Assembly: GCA_022410635.1 (NCBI GenBank)
Contig: JAJVDF010000650.1
Span: 311,172-375,171 of the forward strand
DNA: 64,000 bases
Direction of reading: 5' to 3'
DNA from: Tretioscincus oriximinensis
Taxonomy: Eukaryota; Chordata; Lepidosauria; Squamata; Gymnophthalmidae
Below the pieces are notes generated by a model that was given only the letters and a program-made list of their open reading frames with translations, ran no database searches and had not been told where the DNA came from. Positions 12,408-24,166 of this stretch are shown here, piece after piece. Positions within the stretch are counted from its first letter, which is position 1; each line of letters begins with the position of its first letter. Made by a program: the position numbers and the translations under genes.

Positions 12408-12658
12408 TATTATTTATTTATTTGTACTTGCATCCCGCCCTATACCCGAAGCTCTCAGGGCGGCCAACCCTAGGGTGGCGCACATAGCTTTTGTTGCTTT
12501 CTCCACAACAGACACCCTGTGGAGTAGGTGGAGCTGAGAGAGTTCAGAGAACTGTGACTGGCCCAAGGCCACCCAGCTGGCTTTCGTGGAGAAGTGGGGA
12601 AACCAACCTGGAGACTACCAGGTATGAGTCCGACACTCAACCACTACACCAAACTGGC
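12408..12658 (-). mobile_element. Sauria-type SINE, antisense
   Basis: Read on the minus strand it begins 'gccagtttggtgtagtggtt' (A box), has a B-box region around 'ccaggttggtttcc', the 'ggccttgggccagtcacag' block, 'tccacagggtgtctg' and a tail of 'cttcgggtatagggcggg' followed by AAAT repeats. It is full-length and better preserved than the copy at 10 kb. Its tail matches the L2-like LINE tail at 46.9 kb. Confidence 0.85.
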
Positions 12659-12760
12659 ATTTACAGAAGTAGACCTGTCTACGAAAGCTTATGCCAACCA
12701 CTTTTCTCAAGTTAGTCTCAAAGTGCTGCTAGCTCCTTTGCTGGCATTTACTATACAAGA
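12659..12760 (+). mobile_element. Half-copy of hammerhead-like repeat family
   Basis: It contains AGTAGAC, GTCTAC, GAAA, GCTT and ATGCC in the same order as the 63.5-kb copy, followed by 'gttagtctcaaagtgctgct' and 'agctcctttgctgg'. The first core segment is TTACAGA instead of CTGAAGA, so a ribozyme here would be dead. It abuts the antisense SINE. A 23-24-bp direct duplication ('ttactatacaagaacat') follows at 12748-12790. Confidence 0.65.
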
Positions 12761-14986
12761 ACATTTTACATTTACTATACAAGAACATCTACATAAATTG
12801 ATGCATAATGCAAAATAATCAGCCAACATATCAAGCAGCAATTAGAAAAATCAAATAAGATAAATTGGGGTGTATAATTTGCAATTTATAACATGATTGC
12901 TGGTAGGCAGCAAAGTCAAGGTTTTATTTTATGTCTTATGACTTCAATTACTTGTCACAAGTGAAATAATAAGTACATACATATGCACATACACACAGTA
13001 TTTGATTTCAGTTCTGCTATAAAAAATGGTATCTCTGATAGGGCTATTTAATGTATTTTTATGTCTTGGCATATATACTTTCCATCATTCAATACTTTGG
13101 GCCACACTGACCAAGGTTGATGAGAGCTGTAATCCAGCAAAAAAGAAGAGACCTATGTTAAGAAATTCAGCTTAAAAAATCACTCTTCTTCTTAACTATA
13201 AGATATAAGCTCCACCTCACAATAATTGGATGAAAACATGTCATGTGATATGTAGTACAAAGATAGACTAGAATACAGCATTCACACTTTCTGCAGGAAT
13301 CTTCCCACAATGCAGAAATGGTCATGGATAACTTAAAAGCAGTCTACACCATGTAAGTTTAAAATGCTTTTAGAGTGACTGGAGAATGTCGAAGCAGTTA
13401 GCAATGAGAATGTTCAGTTTCTGCTAATTGTTTGGACTGTTCCCCAATCAAGGTGGAAAAACCCTCAAAGGCAGGGTTACATAGATGTTGTCCTTTAGAT
13501 ACTGATGATCAGATGACTTGCTTGTGCCTATGCATATATTTTTAAACAATGTGTCCCATCATTCCTTGCTACTGACTAGAACTGATGGGTGTCTACTTCA
13601 GACAACAGCTGGGGAATCACATTTGGATCACACTGTTTAGAATTTGTAGAGAAGAAGAAAAACTCCACAGAGTTCTTTTTTAAAAAGTATTGCAAGATTG
13701 AAAGAGATAAAAGTAATTCACATGGAAATTATTTTAGATATTCATACCTATCAGTATTGATGGCAGTGTCAACCACATTCCTGTGTCAGAGTTAAGCTTG
13801 GCTCAAACTTATCTGCTCTGACATCTATGTCAATTTGACAGCTGCCTTTATTATTCAATAAGGAGACTTTCCAGCTCCTGTAACTTACAGCTGTATTTTG
13901 GGGTGTGAGCTTAACNTAAAAGTGATCTTATCATAATTACACTACAATAACAAGCCAGAGCTTTTGTAATCTATTGACATGGCCTATAATCTTATCTGAT
14001 TCCATGGCTACAGAAAAAGCTCTGCTTTTCAGAACTAAAGCTCAAAAAAAAAAAATGAATAGCAGACCACATTTACCTTTGCTTTTTAGGCCCTGGAAGT
14101 TGGGTTGCAGAGGCAGATGAAGACTTTGCTTTCTTAGATTGATCCACAAAGCATCACAGAAAGCTCACAAAATAGAGTTTTGTTGTGGCTATGATTAGAA
14201 GGATGGAGAAAGAAAAAATCTCTTTTCTGCTGACAACATTCTGAATAGTGGGGAGAATCGTAGCAGGTTATTATTGCTTTTTCTTGTTGCTGCTTTTAAA
14301 GAGCATTTTGCAGTCACGTTTCCAATATTTACAGCGAAGTCACTATAGCTGGGTACCTTACATATTCTTTCATGCACTTTTAGCACCCATAGCTGAGTAT
14401 GACATATACAGGGTAGCCTATACATCCAAACAGATGCTGGACAAAAAAGAAAACAGATATGTATGTTGCTTTGATTCCATTCTCTTCTTCTCTTTTTTTT
14501 TACTCATTGAAATTGTAGGTATTTGAGCAGTGAAAGTGATAGGAACTGCTAACTTAACGCACAATAACACTGGGCCAATGACATTCTCTGTTTGACTTCA
14601 TCCCCCCATGTGCATTAAAAATGATTCAAAAGTGGGATTCACACCCTTTCTATACTTACCTTTCAGGGAATGGTCTCTAGGTACTATTCTGTCTTGTCCA
14701 TTGGAAGACCAACTCCTGCCACTCACAGGATAAGCATAGGACCATTCCTTCTCCTGGTTCAGAAAAGAGTAAGGACAGACATTGTAGAGAAGGTCTTTCT
14801 GTCTGTGCTGCTCAACATAACAACTGGCCTTGGGGTATGTGTGTGTATCCTCATGTTCCTAATGTGGCCTACCAATAATTCAGGTTTGATGGCTCTTAAC
14901 ACAGATCTGATACAGATTATTACTAGTCACAAGAAGGCTTTGAAACTCTCATGAGTTTTGCAGTGCTATAGTACCTAGGCTACAGA
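12761..14986. other. No recognised feature
   Basis: Ordinary AT-rich sequence. The word 'gagctgtaatccagcaa' at 13124 resembles an end fragment of a common reptile DNA transposon but is too short to call. One ambiguous base at 13916. Confidence 0.4.
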
Positions 14987-15294
14987 CATGAATGGCTCAG
15001 TCGCTAAGGAGATTGGGTTTTGAAGTCCTGTTTCGGACATGGGGAAGGCTGAGCGTCTTTTATTAGTCTGCAGCTCAGGTCAACTCAGCTATTCGAAAGA
15101 GATGCAAATTTGTAATCTGTATTTCAATTAGATAAATGAATATCACCATTAACAAGAGGAAGATAGAACAAGATGTAAGCCTTCGGATGAAAATTAGCCC
15201 TATAAGTCACACTGGAAAAGAGTGGGGTATAAAAACTCTATTCTACTTCTTCTTCTCCTCCTTCAACTTCACCTACTCCTTTTCTTTCTTCTAG
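14987..15294 (+). mobile_element. tRNA-derived SINE with TTC tail (second SINE family), diverged
   Basis: The tRNA-like head is 'aatggctcagtcgctaagg' (A box) with a B box around 'gttttgaagtcctg'. The body shares 'caactcagctattcgaaag' and 'gtaagccttcgg' with the 36.4-kb copy, then 'ctataagtcacactggaaa' and a CTT/CTC-rich tail. Sense orientation, about 300 bp and older than the 36.4-kb copy. Confidence 0.75.
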
Positions 15295-16650
15295 TTCAGT
15301 AGACACGGGACTGATGAACATGTCCCATAACAGACAGTCCTGTTGAATGTGGAGATCCCAAAATTTTCATAATATCCTGTATAGAAAGTATTCTTGTATC
15401 AAAAGTAAATAAAATGCCTTTTGCAATCTTTAAGTTTCTATCTGTCCTTAAGTAACACTGTTCTATGAAATAAGTTTATTTGAAACCCTGCAGTGCATGC
15501 CTTCAAAACCATCTTTTCAAAATGGTATTAAATAATTGGTTGAAAACAACAGATGAAAGCCATAGAACACTCTTCATTTGTTCTCTGGAAAGATAAAAAG
15601 AAACAGACTTTTAAATATTTCATAGCTCTTGGAGGGAGGCACTAGGGGAAGGAGCAATTTATTTTTAAACTCAAAATAGAATAAACTCAGAATGGAATCA
15701 TTTGATTGACACATAAAATACCGCCTAAAATTTAAAGAACTTAATAGGATAAAGATTGGAGTAGGAATTGAGTTACATTTTCTGTTCTCTTGTAATGTAC
15801 ATTTTAACAGGAGCAGGCAGCCAGAGCAAACGTTTGTTTAAAGTGATTGTTGGTGGCAGAGAAAAATCTGGTTGTTATTGCAAGGAATTCTTCAGTGTAC
15901 GTGTCCTATGCATGAAGAGAACCTCACTTAAATGCTCCGTGTCCTCATAGTCATGTCTTTCAAGTATCAACTTTCAATAAACATCTGAAAATGGATCCTA
16001 AACACTTGCAGCTGCATTACTATCACAACTGAGAAAAGTCCACCTATTTATTTGTCTATTTATCATTCTAAAGCTACTTCCTAAGTTTCCATGCCAAGGG
16101 ATGAAGCAGGAGCAGGCATACCAGTTTGTCATCAGACAAGTAACAATAAGATATGGAGTGCAGGGTTTTGCACTAATGAGAAATTCGTCCAGCGTTCACT
16201 AGATGTTTTGGCATTTATGCGCATATCTAATAATCTGGTTTAAGGAGTTCAGTAATCCATATCATCAAGCAACCAGTACTTAATCTGCATTAGATCTATA
16301 CTAAGAGCCCTTTATTCTGTAATAGTGGTAGATCAAAGTAATAAATCCATTAATCCAGTTTTACTAAAATAGATTTACTACAGACTTAACTAATGAACTA
16401 CATACTGACAACTGTTACAAACATATGTGATATTCAATTTATTGCAAACATGTAATATATTATATGTCCATTGGAACATTCCTGTTGTTCAAAGTTTCTT
16501 GGAATATGCAGAGAAGGCAAGAGACGTGAAAACATGTGTAATACATAATATCCACACATTCTTTTATAGAGGATGCAGTAATGTAAGGAGTAGACTTGGT
16601 GCCTTTCCACACATTTTCCAATGAAGTACAATGCATGTGTCTGAGTATTA
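15295..16650. other. No recognised feature
   Basis: AT-rich sequence with no recognised repeat ends or domains. Confidence 0.4.
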
Positions 16651-17166
16651 AGGCTGGCCATAGGCTAACTGGCCCTACTGCAGCCAATCGGGCTTTGTGC
16701 TGGAGTAGGGCCCCATATGTCTGATTCCTCCTGGTCTCTTAAATAGGGAAGACACTACTCCACCAGGCTGTTACNTTCCCCCACTCAGCCCATGCAGTGC
16801 CTCCTGGCCTTCCAAGGCTGGGAAAGGTGTTGTTCTATTGAGCTGCTGCTTTCCTACAGTTGGTGAGGGAAAGCAGAAGGCAAATGGTGTCTGCAATCTC
16901 TTCTTCTTCTGTACTTGCTCTGCCCCTCCCTTGCCTTCACCTCATATGGCTTTTTCAGTAATTTGGAGATTTTTGTTATCTTGTCTTCCTGCCTTCCTTT
17001 CCTCCCTAAGATCAGGAGTTCCCAGATAAGGCAGCAAGAGGAAGAGCCCAGCTTGGGTAGCCATCAGAAAGCAAGAGTGTTGTGGAGGGAGACTGCATGT
17101 CTACCTGTCATGAAGACTATACATACACATCCATTGACCACCCAGATCCCCTAATATTTCCTTTCT

Positions 17167-17385
17167 CCCTGAAGTAATTACCTTCCATTTTAAAAAAATT
17201 CCCTTCCCTTCCTGTCCCCTTCTTCCCACCCTACTTACTTTTCAGGCTATTGTATCCCTGTTTTCTTCCTCCCTGAATTACTTGCTTTGCATTTAAAAGG
17301 AATTTCTCACCTTTCTTGTCCCCTTCTTCACACCTCTACTTATCTTTCAGGCTCACTGATATCATTGATACCCACTCCCCTTCCC
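17167..17385 (+). repeat. Two-copy tandem repeat, about 104 bp unit, CT-rich
   Basis: Unit one begins 'ccctgaagtaattacctt' at 17167 and unit two begins 'ccctgaattacttgcttt' at 17271. Both contain 'tgtccccttcttc' followed by 'ctacttatctttcaggct' or its variant. A partial third unit may follow. No gene is present. Confidence 0.7.
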
Positions 17386-17550
17386 CTTCTCTTTCCTTTT
17401 TGATGCCCCACTTACATTTCACTCCCCCTCTCCTGCCGACTTCCTGTAGCCTCAGCTACTTTTAAAGCTGCATCCATCCTATCCTGTTACATCTTGGCTG
17501 GAAGGAGCAATTCTAGGAGGCAGTGCTTGTGTTTTGCTATTTATAATGTC

Positions 17551-17845
17551 AATTAGGAAGCTTTCTGGATTAAGACTGGTCTTCTTAGGGCCCAAAGGAG
17601 GCGAACCCATCCGCATAGGTAGCCTGATACCATGCCATTCCAAATGCCCATTAGAAAGCTTTCTAGATTAAAGATTTTTCCTCCTGAGTTTCAGAATAGA
17701 GACTCCAGCCCCATGGTCCTAGGCAAAGCCAAAACAATAGAAATGGCAATTAGGAAGCCTTTTTGCTAAAGAATGGTTCCTCTCCCATTCTTTTGTCTCT
17801 GTGTGTGCATGTGCATTCAGGATCAGTTTCCTCAAGTGAAGCCTT
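17551..17845 (+). repeat. Three-copy tandem repeat, about 99 bp unit
   Basis: The phrase 'attaggaagctttct' or a close variant recurs at 17551, 17650 and 17749, with constant 99-base spacing. The units are diverged, so the array is old. Confidence 0.7.
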
Positions 17846-18074
17846 GGTTTTAGGGTGCCATTTGCCAGAGGGTTTGGGGCTTTGCTCTCCCCACCAAGAA
17901 TATCTTCAGTGGACTAAGTGCCCAGGATTGAGATGGTTCCTCTTTCTTACCTGAGGAGCCCAAGGAATAGGTGTTGCCTACCTGGCTGTTGGTTGATCTC
18001 TGAGCAGCAACTGTCATTCTGACCAAGCATTGTGACTCTGCCCAAGCATTGTGATGGAAGCAGTGCAGTTTCTC

Positions 18075-18730
18075 TTTGAAGCAGTTACTATGGTTACCAT
18101 AAGGAAGTTCCCTATCAGTCATTCCCCCTTTGCCCTACTAGGCCATTGGTCATGCCTACATTTTAATCCAGCTTCATTCCATTTTCAGGTTGAGATAACA
18201 CATTAGTAAAGCATCAAGATGTTTTCTTTTGGCACTTTGCTAGTGGATTCTTCTATTCTGAAAGTGAAGCTAGATTAATACTTAAGATGTATCTAGAAAC
18301 AGCCAAAAGAAGTGGATTAAATGCAATTCCTAAATTTCAGTCATTAAATTACAATAAAGGCCAGAAAATGCTTTTTCAATTTTTTTTAATAGACATGATA
18401 GTAATTTCTGTTTGAAGCAGTTACCATAATCACAGGTTTGTTGCTTTCAGTTATCACCCCTTCGGTTTCACTAGAACCTGTTCACATCTACATTTTAATC
18501 GAGTTTCCTAATGCTTTCAAGGTGAGATAACATGTCAGCAGAGCACCAGGATGCTTTCTTTTGGCAATTGTTAGATACTTTGCCACTGTGTTTTTCCATT
18601 CTTAGAGTGGACTGAAGCAGGATTTAAATGTAGGCACAGCAAAAAGAAGCAGAATAAATTCAGTCTCTAAATTTGAATCCTTAATCCATGTTAATGATCA
18701 GAAAATTCCTTTTCAGTGAATTCTGATGAG
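18075..18730 (+). repeat. Tandem duplication, 336-bp unit
   Basis: Copy one starts 'tttgaagcagttacta' at 18075 and copy two 'tttgaagcagttaccata' at 18411. They stay collinear through 'cctacattttaatc', 'ggttgagataaca', 'gatgttttcttttggca', 'agaagtggattaa' and 'cagaaaatgctttttca'. Many substitutions and small indels separate them, so the duplication is old. No open frame is shared. Confidence 0.85.
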
Positions 18731-19821
18731 GACTGGAGCTGTGATAAGAACACTAGTGTCCGCACAAAACTCCATCTAAACTCTTTTGAGCTGCTTTTTC
18801 ATGTGTGTGGGTGTAGCCTGTTGGATTTGGCCTGCAAATCCATTGTTGTTGTTAAGAAAAAAGAAACCATTATGATTTTATTCAAATCCATTGGGTTATT
18901 TTCATTTATATTCCCTTTTATGGTGGTTTTGAACATTGCTAAAATGTCCACGACAGTCTAATCTATGGACTCTGCTGAATTCCCAGAGAAAGGTGAAAAA
19001 CCTCCAGGACATCTGACCAATTTCCCCTGAAGAAAAATTCCTTCTCAAACCCAGAAGTGGCAATAATTTGTATCCCGAACATGCATGCAGACACAACTGC
19101 AACTACCACTTGTTTACTAGGGACGAGTACAAGGTACCTTTCCTCGTGAAAACTGAATTCGTTCAGTGGGCTTTAGGGATGTGAACAGTTCAGTTTGCAT
19201 TCAAAAATTCACTCAAGTAGTCTATGTTTGTTTATGTATACATTTGACTAAACATATAGTGGGTTGCATGCATGTAAATCCAATCAAACTGAATCACTTT
19301 CCTCCTTGCAAGTATGAACTATTCAGTTGAACAATTTGTGGTCACTGTGGTTTTGCCCTTGAAAAGGAAGTAGCAGTATGCAGACTACAAATCACTGCAT
19401 TATGAATATTCGTATTATGGAAGGAGGAAGTGGGACACCTGAACCACCCTGCCTCTTCCCTCTATGGATACTACCATGAATATCAATGCTGTAGTATACT
19501 AGACAGTTCAGTGAGAAATGTGTTTCTAACACAGAAATGTTCTTCAGAAGAACAGTCACCCAGAATCTCATTTTACAAAATTTGCTCTCCTTTTTGAACT
19601 TTAAGACTGGATCCTTCCTATTCTCCATCTAAATCCATCAAAATCTGCCCTTCCGAAATCCAACCTTGAACTCCTTTCAGATCTTCCTCCTCTTGTTATG
19701 CAAAATTCAATGATTATATGGTCTAACACAGAAACTTTTATAAAGGAAATTCATAAAGAACAATTGAGGAATTTAAAAAAAGAAAAGAGAAAAAATGAAA
19801 AGAAAAAATGAAGTAAACTGT
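18731..19821. other. No recognised feature
   Basis: AT-rich with no recognised repeat ends. The words 'agggatgtgaacagttcag' near 19168 resemble a dispersed reptile repeat but no boundaries are visible. Confidence 0.4.
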
Positions 19822-19978
19822 AAGACATTTGCCACTTTGATGCCCACTCACTCAATTTCAATAAGTCACTCTGGAGTGCCTTAGAATCATTATCAGTTTA
19901 CACTACCCTGAACAGTTTAGTGTCATCAGCGAACTTGGCTACTTCACTATATACTCCTGCATCCAGATCGTTTATACT
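19822..19978 (-). pseudogene. CR1 reverse-transcriptase fragment, inverted part of a CR1 insertion
   Basis: Read on the minus strand it encodes LDAGVYSE, then VAKFADDTKLF with the FADD reverse-transcriptase catalytic motif (codons at 19922-19933), and LLKLSEWASKWQM. This is the palm domain of CR1 ORF2, which copies the LINE RNA. It is broken by a stop and lies back to back with the sense 3' end that starts at 19979. Confidence 0.8.
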
Positions 19979-20393
19979 AGGACTAGGGGGCATTACTTGA
20001 AGCTGATGGGCAGAAGAGTGAAGACAGACAAGCGAAAGTCTGTCCCAACATTTTTGATAAAGAGCGTCATTGGCCTTTGGAATTTATTTCCAGAAGAGAT
20101 AATAGCTAGCAGCCTGGATAGCTTTAAGAGAGGATTAGAAAAGTTCATGGACACCAAGGGTATAAATAGCTACTAGGATGGATATTTTGATACTGCCTCC
20201 GTGATGGAGCAACAAGGAGGATTCCTGAAATGCCATTTGCAGGGCATCGAGAACAGGTGCATATTTTGCCTTCTTCTGTTTCAGATTGCCCAGGTGCACT
20301 TGGTGGACCACTGTGTGAGAACAAGGCTGGACTAGATGGGCTCTGTCCTGATTCAACAGGGCCCCTCTTATGTTATCTTCTTATGTTCATGGA
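19979..20393 (+). mobile_element. CR1 3' end, sense part of a 5'-inverted insertion
   Basis: It begins in the ORF2 C-terminus (TRGHYLKLMGRR, then VIGLWNLFPEE, DSFKRGLEKF), runs into the 3' UTR ('ataaatagctactaggatgg', 'gctggactagatgggctct') and ends at 'cttatgttatcttcttatgt'. With the minus-strand segment just upstream, the layout fits a single CR1 insertion with a twin-priming inversion. Confidence 0.8.
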
Positions 20394-22352
20394 CACTGTC
20401 ACATCTTATCTAAAATGCTATAATGCAAGTAAATTAAGAAATAAAAACAAGAATACAAAATAAATTTGCTCAATAGAGGGAAACAAGTTTTTTGAAAATG
20501 AAAATAAATGCCTATATATAAAATGCATGCATATATATATAAAATACATGCAAATATAAATGTTTTATACTCAATACAAAAATTGAGCAAGAAGGCACAC
20601 ACACAGAGAGAGAACCAGGTTGCAGTATGCCAAAACGTCGGTAATTACTATTAATGTTTCGCTTTACTTATACATCAAGTTTCATGTTCCGGAGCTTTGC
20701 TTTTCCTATTTATTTTGTAAAATGTTGGTTGAATTCCAAATAGGCCTGAAGTTAGACCACCCCAGGCAGAATTTCAGAGTCCAAATATTAGAGCCAGATA
20801 CTTAATGAAATTCTCTGTAGCTGGTTGTTGCTAGCATGAAACGCCAAACCCAGTAGGCAACAGCAGCAAATTTTGGCTAGCCATCATGACTATATGCCAA
20901 CTTTATTTCCTGCAGAAAGCACCTGCAGATACACAGTTGCCAACTAGTAGGTCAGCTGTCTATCAATAGTATAAGGCTTTAAAATACAAAATAAATAGAA
21001 GAACGTTTTAAATCAGTGTTTGTTTGTTTGATACCTACTAGACAGACAGCAATAGACATGGCTAATGGCAACAGTAATTTAAAATTTTTAGCAAAGGATA
21101 ACATAACAATAAAACTTCAAAGCCTGGTTCCTTTCTCAGAACAGAGAAGTGTGATTCACATTCTGGTGCTGACTGCAGCAAACCCCACATGAAGTCTGCA
21201 GTTATATGTCCCAGCTTGTAGATGGCAGGTTTTTATTCTGGAGTATAATCTAAAGTATGGCCCTACCCAGCTGATCCTTCATTACAATTCAGGTACCCAA
21301 AATATTCTTGAGGTTATTTAAGCCAATAAAGTGTTCTGTCTCAATTCAACTTCATTTAGAAGCAGTGGCCTGTATTTAACCATTCGGATAACTTTATCCT
21401 ATCTAACATTAAACTGTGCTGGATGGAAATGATTTCATTTTCTATATTCATATAAATAGTTCACTTCGTGTCCCAGCATTGGCATCAGAGAATTCTACCA
21501 TAAGGACAGACTTCTGTTTGGTCATCAGAATACTGCCAGATTCAAATAGAGAAACTGTGAAGTCTTGTCAGGAACAGAATTGAACAAAATAACTTCTTAA
21601 AAATTGCAAATAAAGTTTTATTCAATAGTCCATGTGACAAGATAACTGAACTTGACTGAGAATGAGACAATGAAGGAATGCAGCTGGGATTAAACTTAGC
21701 TCCTCTTCCCAAGATAAAAAGTGAAAGTGGTTATCTGTTCCCAGGGAGAGAAAACAATCCCAGAAGTTCTCATGAAACAACTTTGACAGATTTATGCACA
21801 TTCCAGATGATTTGGCACCTTTCTCTCCCTTACACCAGCTACGTGTTTCACAAAATATTAAGTTAGAGTTTCACCAATTCAAAGGCTCATTAAATGTTCG
21901 GTTACATAACATACTTTCCAAGCTTTAAATATGCTTATACATATGTTTGTCCTGACATTTAAGCAAAATATAGTTACTGATAATAGTAAGATATTAATTT
22001 TTTTATTGGCTTTATTATTATAAAATCTTATAATATTTTTAGAAGGGGAGTAAAATAAATGAATAAGTAAGTAATTGAATATGGGCCTGTTTCTGTGTGT
22101 CCCATCATAAACAATTTTATAAGTGAAAGCATCCCCCCCCCTTTATAGGAAATGCCACTGTTTAATCACTTTATTTTATCTGTTTTATTCATGATTTTAT
22201 TGTGGTCCAGCATGAGGAAGGATAGAAATATAAATGAAATATATAATTGTCATGATAGCCCCCTCAGCATCTCAGCCTGACAGAAATTAACAGAAATCTT
22301 CCTGAGTGACAATTTTTCTCTGCTATGATGAACTCTGTTTTGCTTCTAAAAG
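20394..22352. other. Mostly unassigned; AT dinucleotide patches
   Basis: TA-rich words at 20510-20560. At 20613-20642 there is an AACC ... AAAACGTCGGT arrangement that recalls a second type of hammerhead-like repeat (see findings). A weak L2-like tail is possible at 22190-22240. No gene seen. Confidence 0.35.
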
Positions 22353-22465
22353 GTCTACTAAAGGGTCTTGTAGCACTTTAAAGATAGATTTGTCTACAAT
22401 AGCTTATACTGTGTACCTTTTTTTCTTGTTAGTATCTAAGGTGCTATGAAATTCTCTTGCTAATA
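22353..22465 (+). mobile_element. Old fragment of the hammerhead-like repeat family
   Basis: Contains TTGTCTAC, AATAGCTTATACTG and 'gttagtatctaaggtgctat', matching the family order with many substitutions. The ribozyme core is not preserved. Confidence 0.5.
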
Positions 22466-22528
22466 TGGCTATGGGTAAAGGAATTCTGTTGTGTTTGGAT
22501 TGGAGCTAACAACTTACTATGTGTCAAC

Positions 22529-22740
22529 TTCAGAGAAATAGCCGTGTTAGTCTAGTAGAAAGTCCAGCAAAGGAGCTAGCAGCACTTTGAGACTGACTTG
22601 AGAAAAGTGGGTGGCATAAGCTTTCGTAGACACGTCTACAGCTTCGGAGCATCTGGAGAAGTAGACGTGTCTACAAAAGCTTATGCCACCCAAGTTAGTC
22701 TCAAAGTGCTGCTAGCTACTTTGCTGAATTTACTATATGG
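22529..22740. mobile_element. Head-to-head palindromic copy of the hammerhead-like repeat
   Basis: The left part is antisense (22529-22639: 'gaaatagccgtgttagtct', 'ggagctagcagcactttgag', 'ggcataagctttcgtagac'). The right part is sense (22660-22737) and repeats the same words in reverse complement. Arms are over 70 bases with one roughly 10-base indel and a 20-base centre (22640-22659). Core segments are CTGGAGA and AAAA on the plus strand and CCGAAGC and GAAA on the minus strand, so both are degenerate. Inverted pairs of terminal repeats are known in Penelope-like elements. Confidence 0.7.
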
Positions 22741-22885
22741 TTCAGGGTGCTTCCAGACAAGGGTGGGTTTTTTTCTGTTCTGTTATGGCATGATTATGGA
22801 GGATTTGCCTCATGTAATCATAGGCTTCTAGCAGTGGTAGCAATAGAATCATCCAATTTTCTGGTTTTTCTCTTAGTCCTCCCTT

Positions 22886-23230
22886 CAGCCAGGCATGCAT
22901 GCAAAATCTGCTTTCCCTGCAGAATTTAGGCAGGGAATTACAGATATATTGATTTTTAAAAAACCATCCCAGCCTAAAGGCTTTATTTTAAAAAGCCCAA
23001 ACCCTATTTGTTTTTCTGTCTTTGATTCCCTCCCCAGTAATGAGGAAGGGAGCTGCAGCCAATGACAGAAGAGAAACAAAGTTTCTTGGGAGTTGTAGGC
23101 TTGCAAAGCCCCATGGGAATTATAGTTAAATATATGAAAAGAGAAGAAGTTTCCATGCTGCATGTGGATGGAAATCCTTTGTAGTGAATTATGTTGAGAA
23201 TTTGCTACAAAGCCAGTCATTTGAATCCAG
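22886..23230. repeat. Dispersed repeat, related to 61840-62125
   Basis: The segment 'caatgacagaagagaaac', then 'tttcttgggagttgtaggct' and 'cccatgggaattatagtt' is shared in order with the copy near 62 kb. The 'gggaattatagt' wording is typical of amniote non-autonomous DNA transposons. Ends were not resolved. Confidence 0.5.
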
Positions 23231-23589
23231 CCTCAGACTCTCAGACCAGTTTGTAAATTCATATGATCAAAATTCGCATGTTTGGTTTTTCATTTGAACT
23301 GCAGATGCATTAGCTATATTTAATAGCAAGCCTTTTAGTCAAACAATTAGATTTTGTATTAAAAAGACAGATTCATTTTGTTCTTTCCATTGTAAAAAGT
23401 TGTTTCAAGAGCAAAGCCACACTAAATTGAACTGCTTGATCAAATAATTTGTATTCATGAGAAAAAAGGCTGGTTTATTTCATCTAAATTTCTGGACATA
23501 CAAATGACTGAATGTTTGGTTTGATATAAACAAACTTTATACATCTGTACTATATTGCCCCCCAAATCTGTCATATTTGACTCTGTGTC

Positions 23590-23890
23590 TATGGCCCTTT
23601 TTATACTTATAAAGCTGCATTAGTAAATCTGATTTTCTTGATGCTGCTTAGCTGTAGCAGGCATTAGCTGCATTAAACAGGTTGGACAACATTAGAATTG
23701 AAACAAGACTTTCTACAATGCAGATGTGGCTCTTACTCCTTACAGACAAGTTAATGTTCAATCTGATCCAGTCTACGTATGGATGTTCTATTGCTTAATC
23801 TGGAACAGACAGCACTGGAATAGATGTAGTCCTGAATAACATGGTCTACCATTAATCTGGATTGCAGAGTTTCTAGTAAGGATTTGATCA
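23590..23890 (+). repeat. Dispersed repeat, related to 40600-40750
   Basis: 'ttgcttaatctggaacagac', 'agcactggaatagatgtagt' and 'catggtctaccattaatctg' correspond to 'ttgtttaatctggaacatgc', 'agcacagagtatatagtgct' and 'tgatctaccactattccaga' at 40.7 kb. A likely antisense remnant lies at 56485-56520. Probably a non-autonomous DNA transposon, by inference. Confidence 0.5.
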
Positions 23891-24118
23891 AGATTACCTT
23901 GCAGACATTTGGGATTACTGAGTTACTTAGGATTACTAAAAATATGCAAAAAAGGCATGTGGAACAGTGGAGCCACCCTATTTACAATAACTTCAAAAGA
24001 CTTGAATAATGTGTCTTTTGCCTCACCCCTACATCATGTGTTGAGAATGATGCTTATTTTTCATCGGCTTCAGACCTATAACTGAACAGACTCTTGCATT
24101 TACTGGTAATTCCCCATG

Positions 24119-24166
24119 TAGTATGTTCTTTAAAAGAGAATTTAGTATGTTCTTTAAAAGATAATT
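24119..24166 (+). repeat. 24-bp tandem duplication
   Basis: 'tagtatgttctttaaaag' occurs twice in a row, 24 bases apart. Confidence 0.8.
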
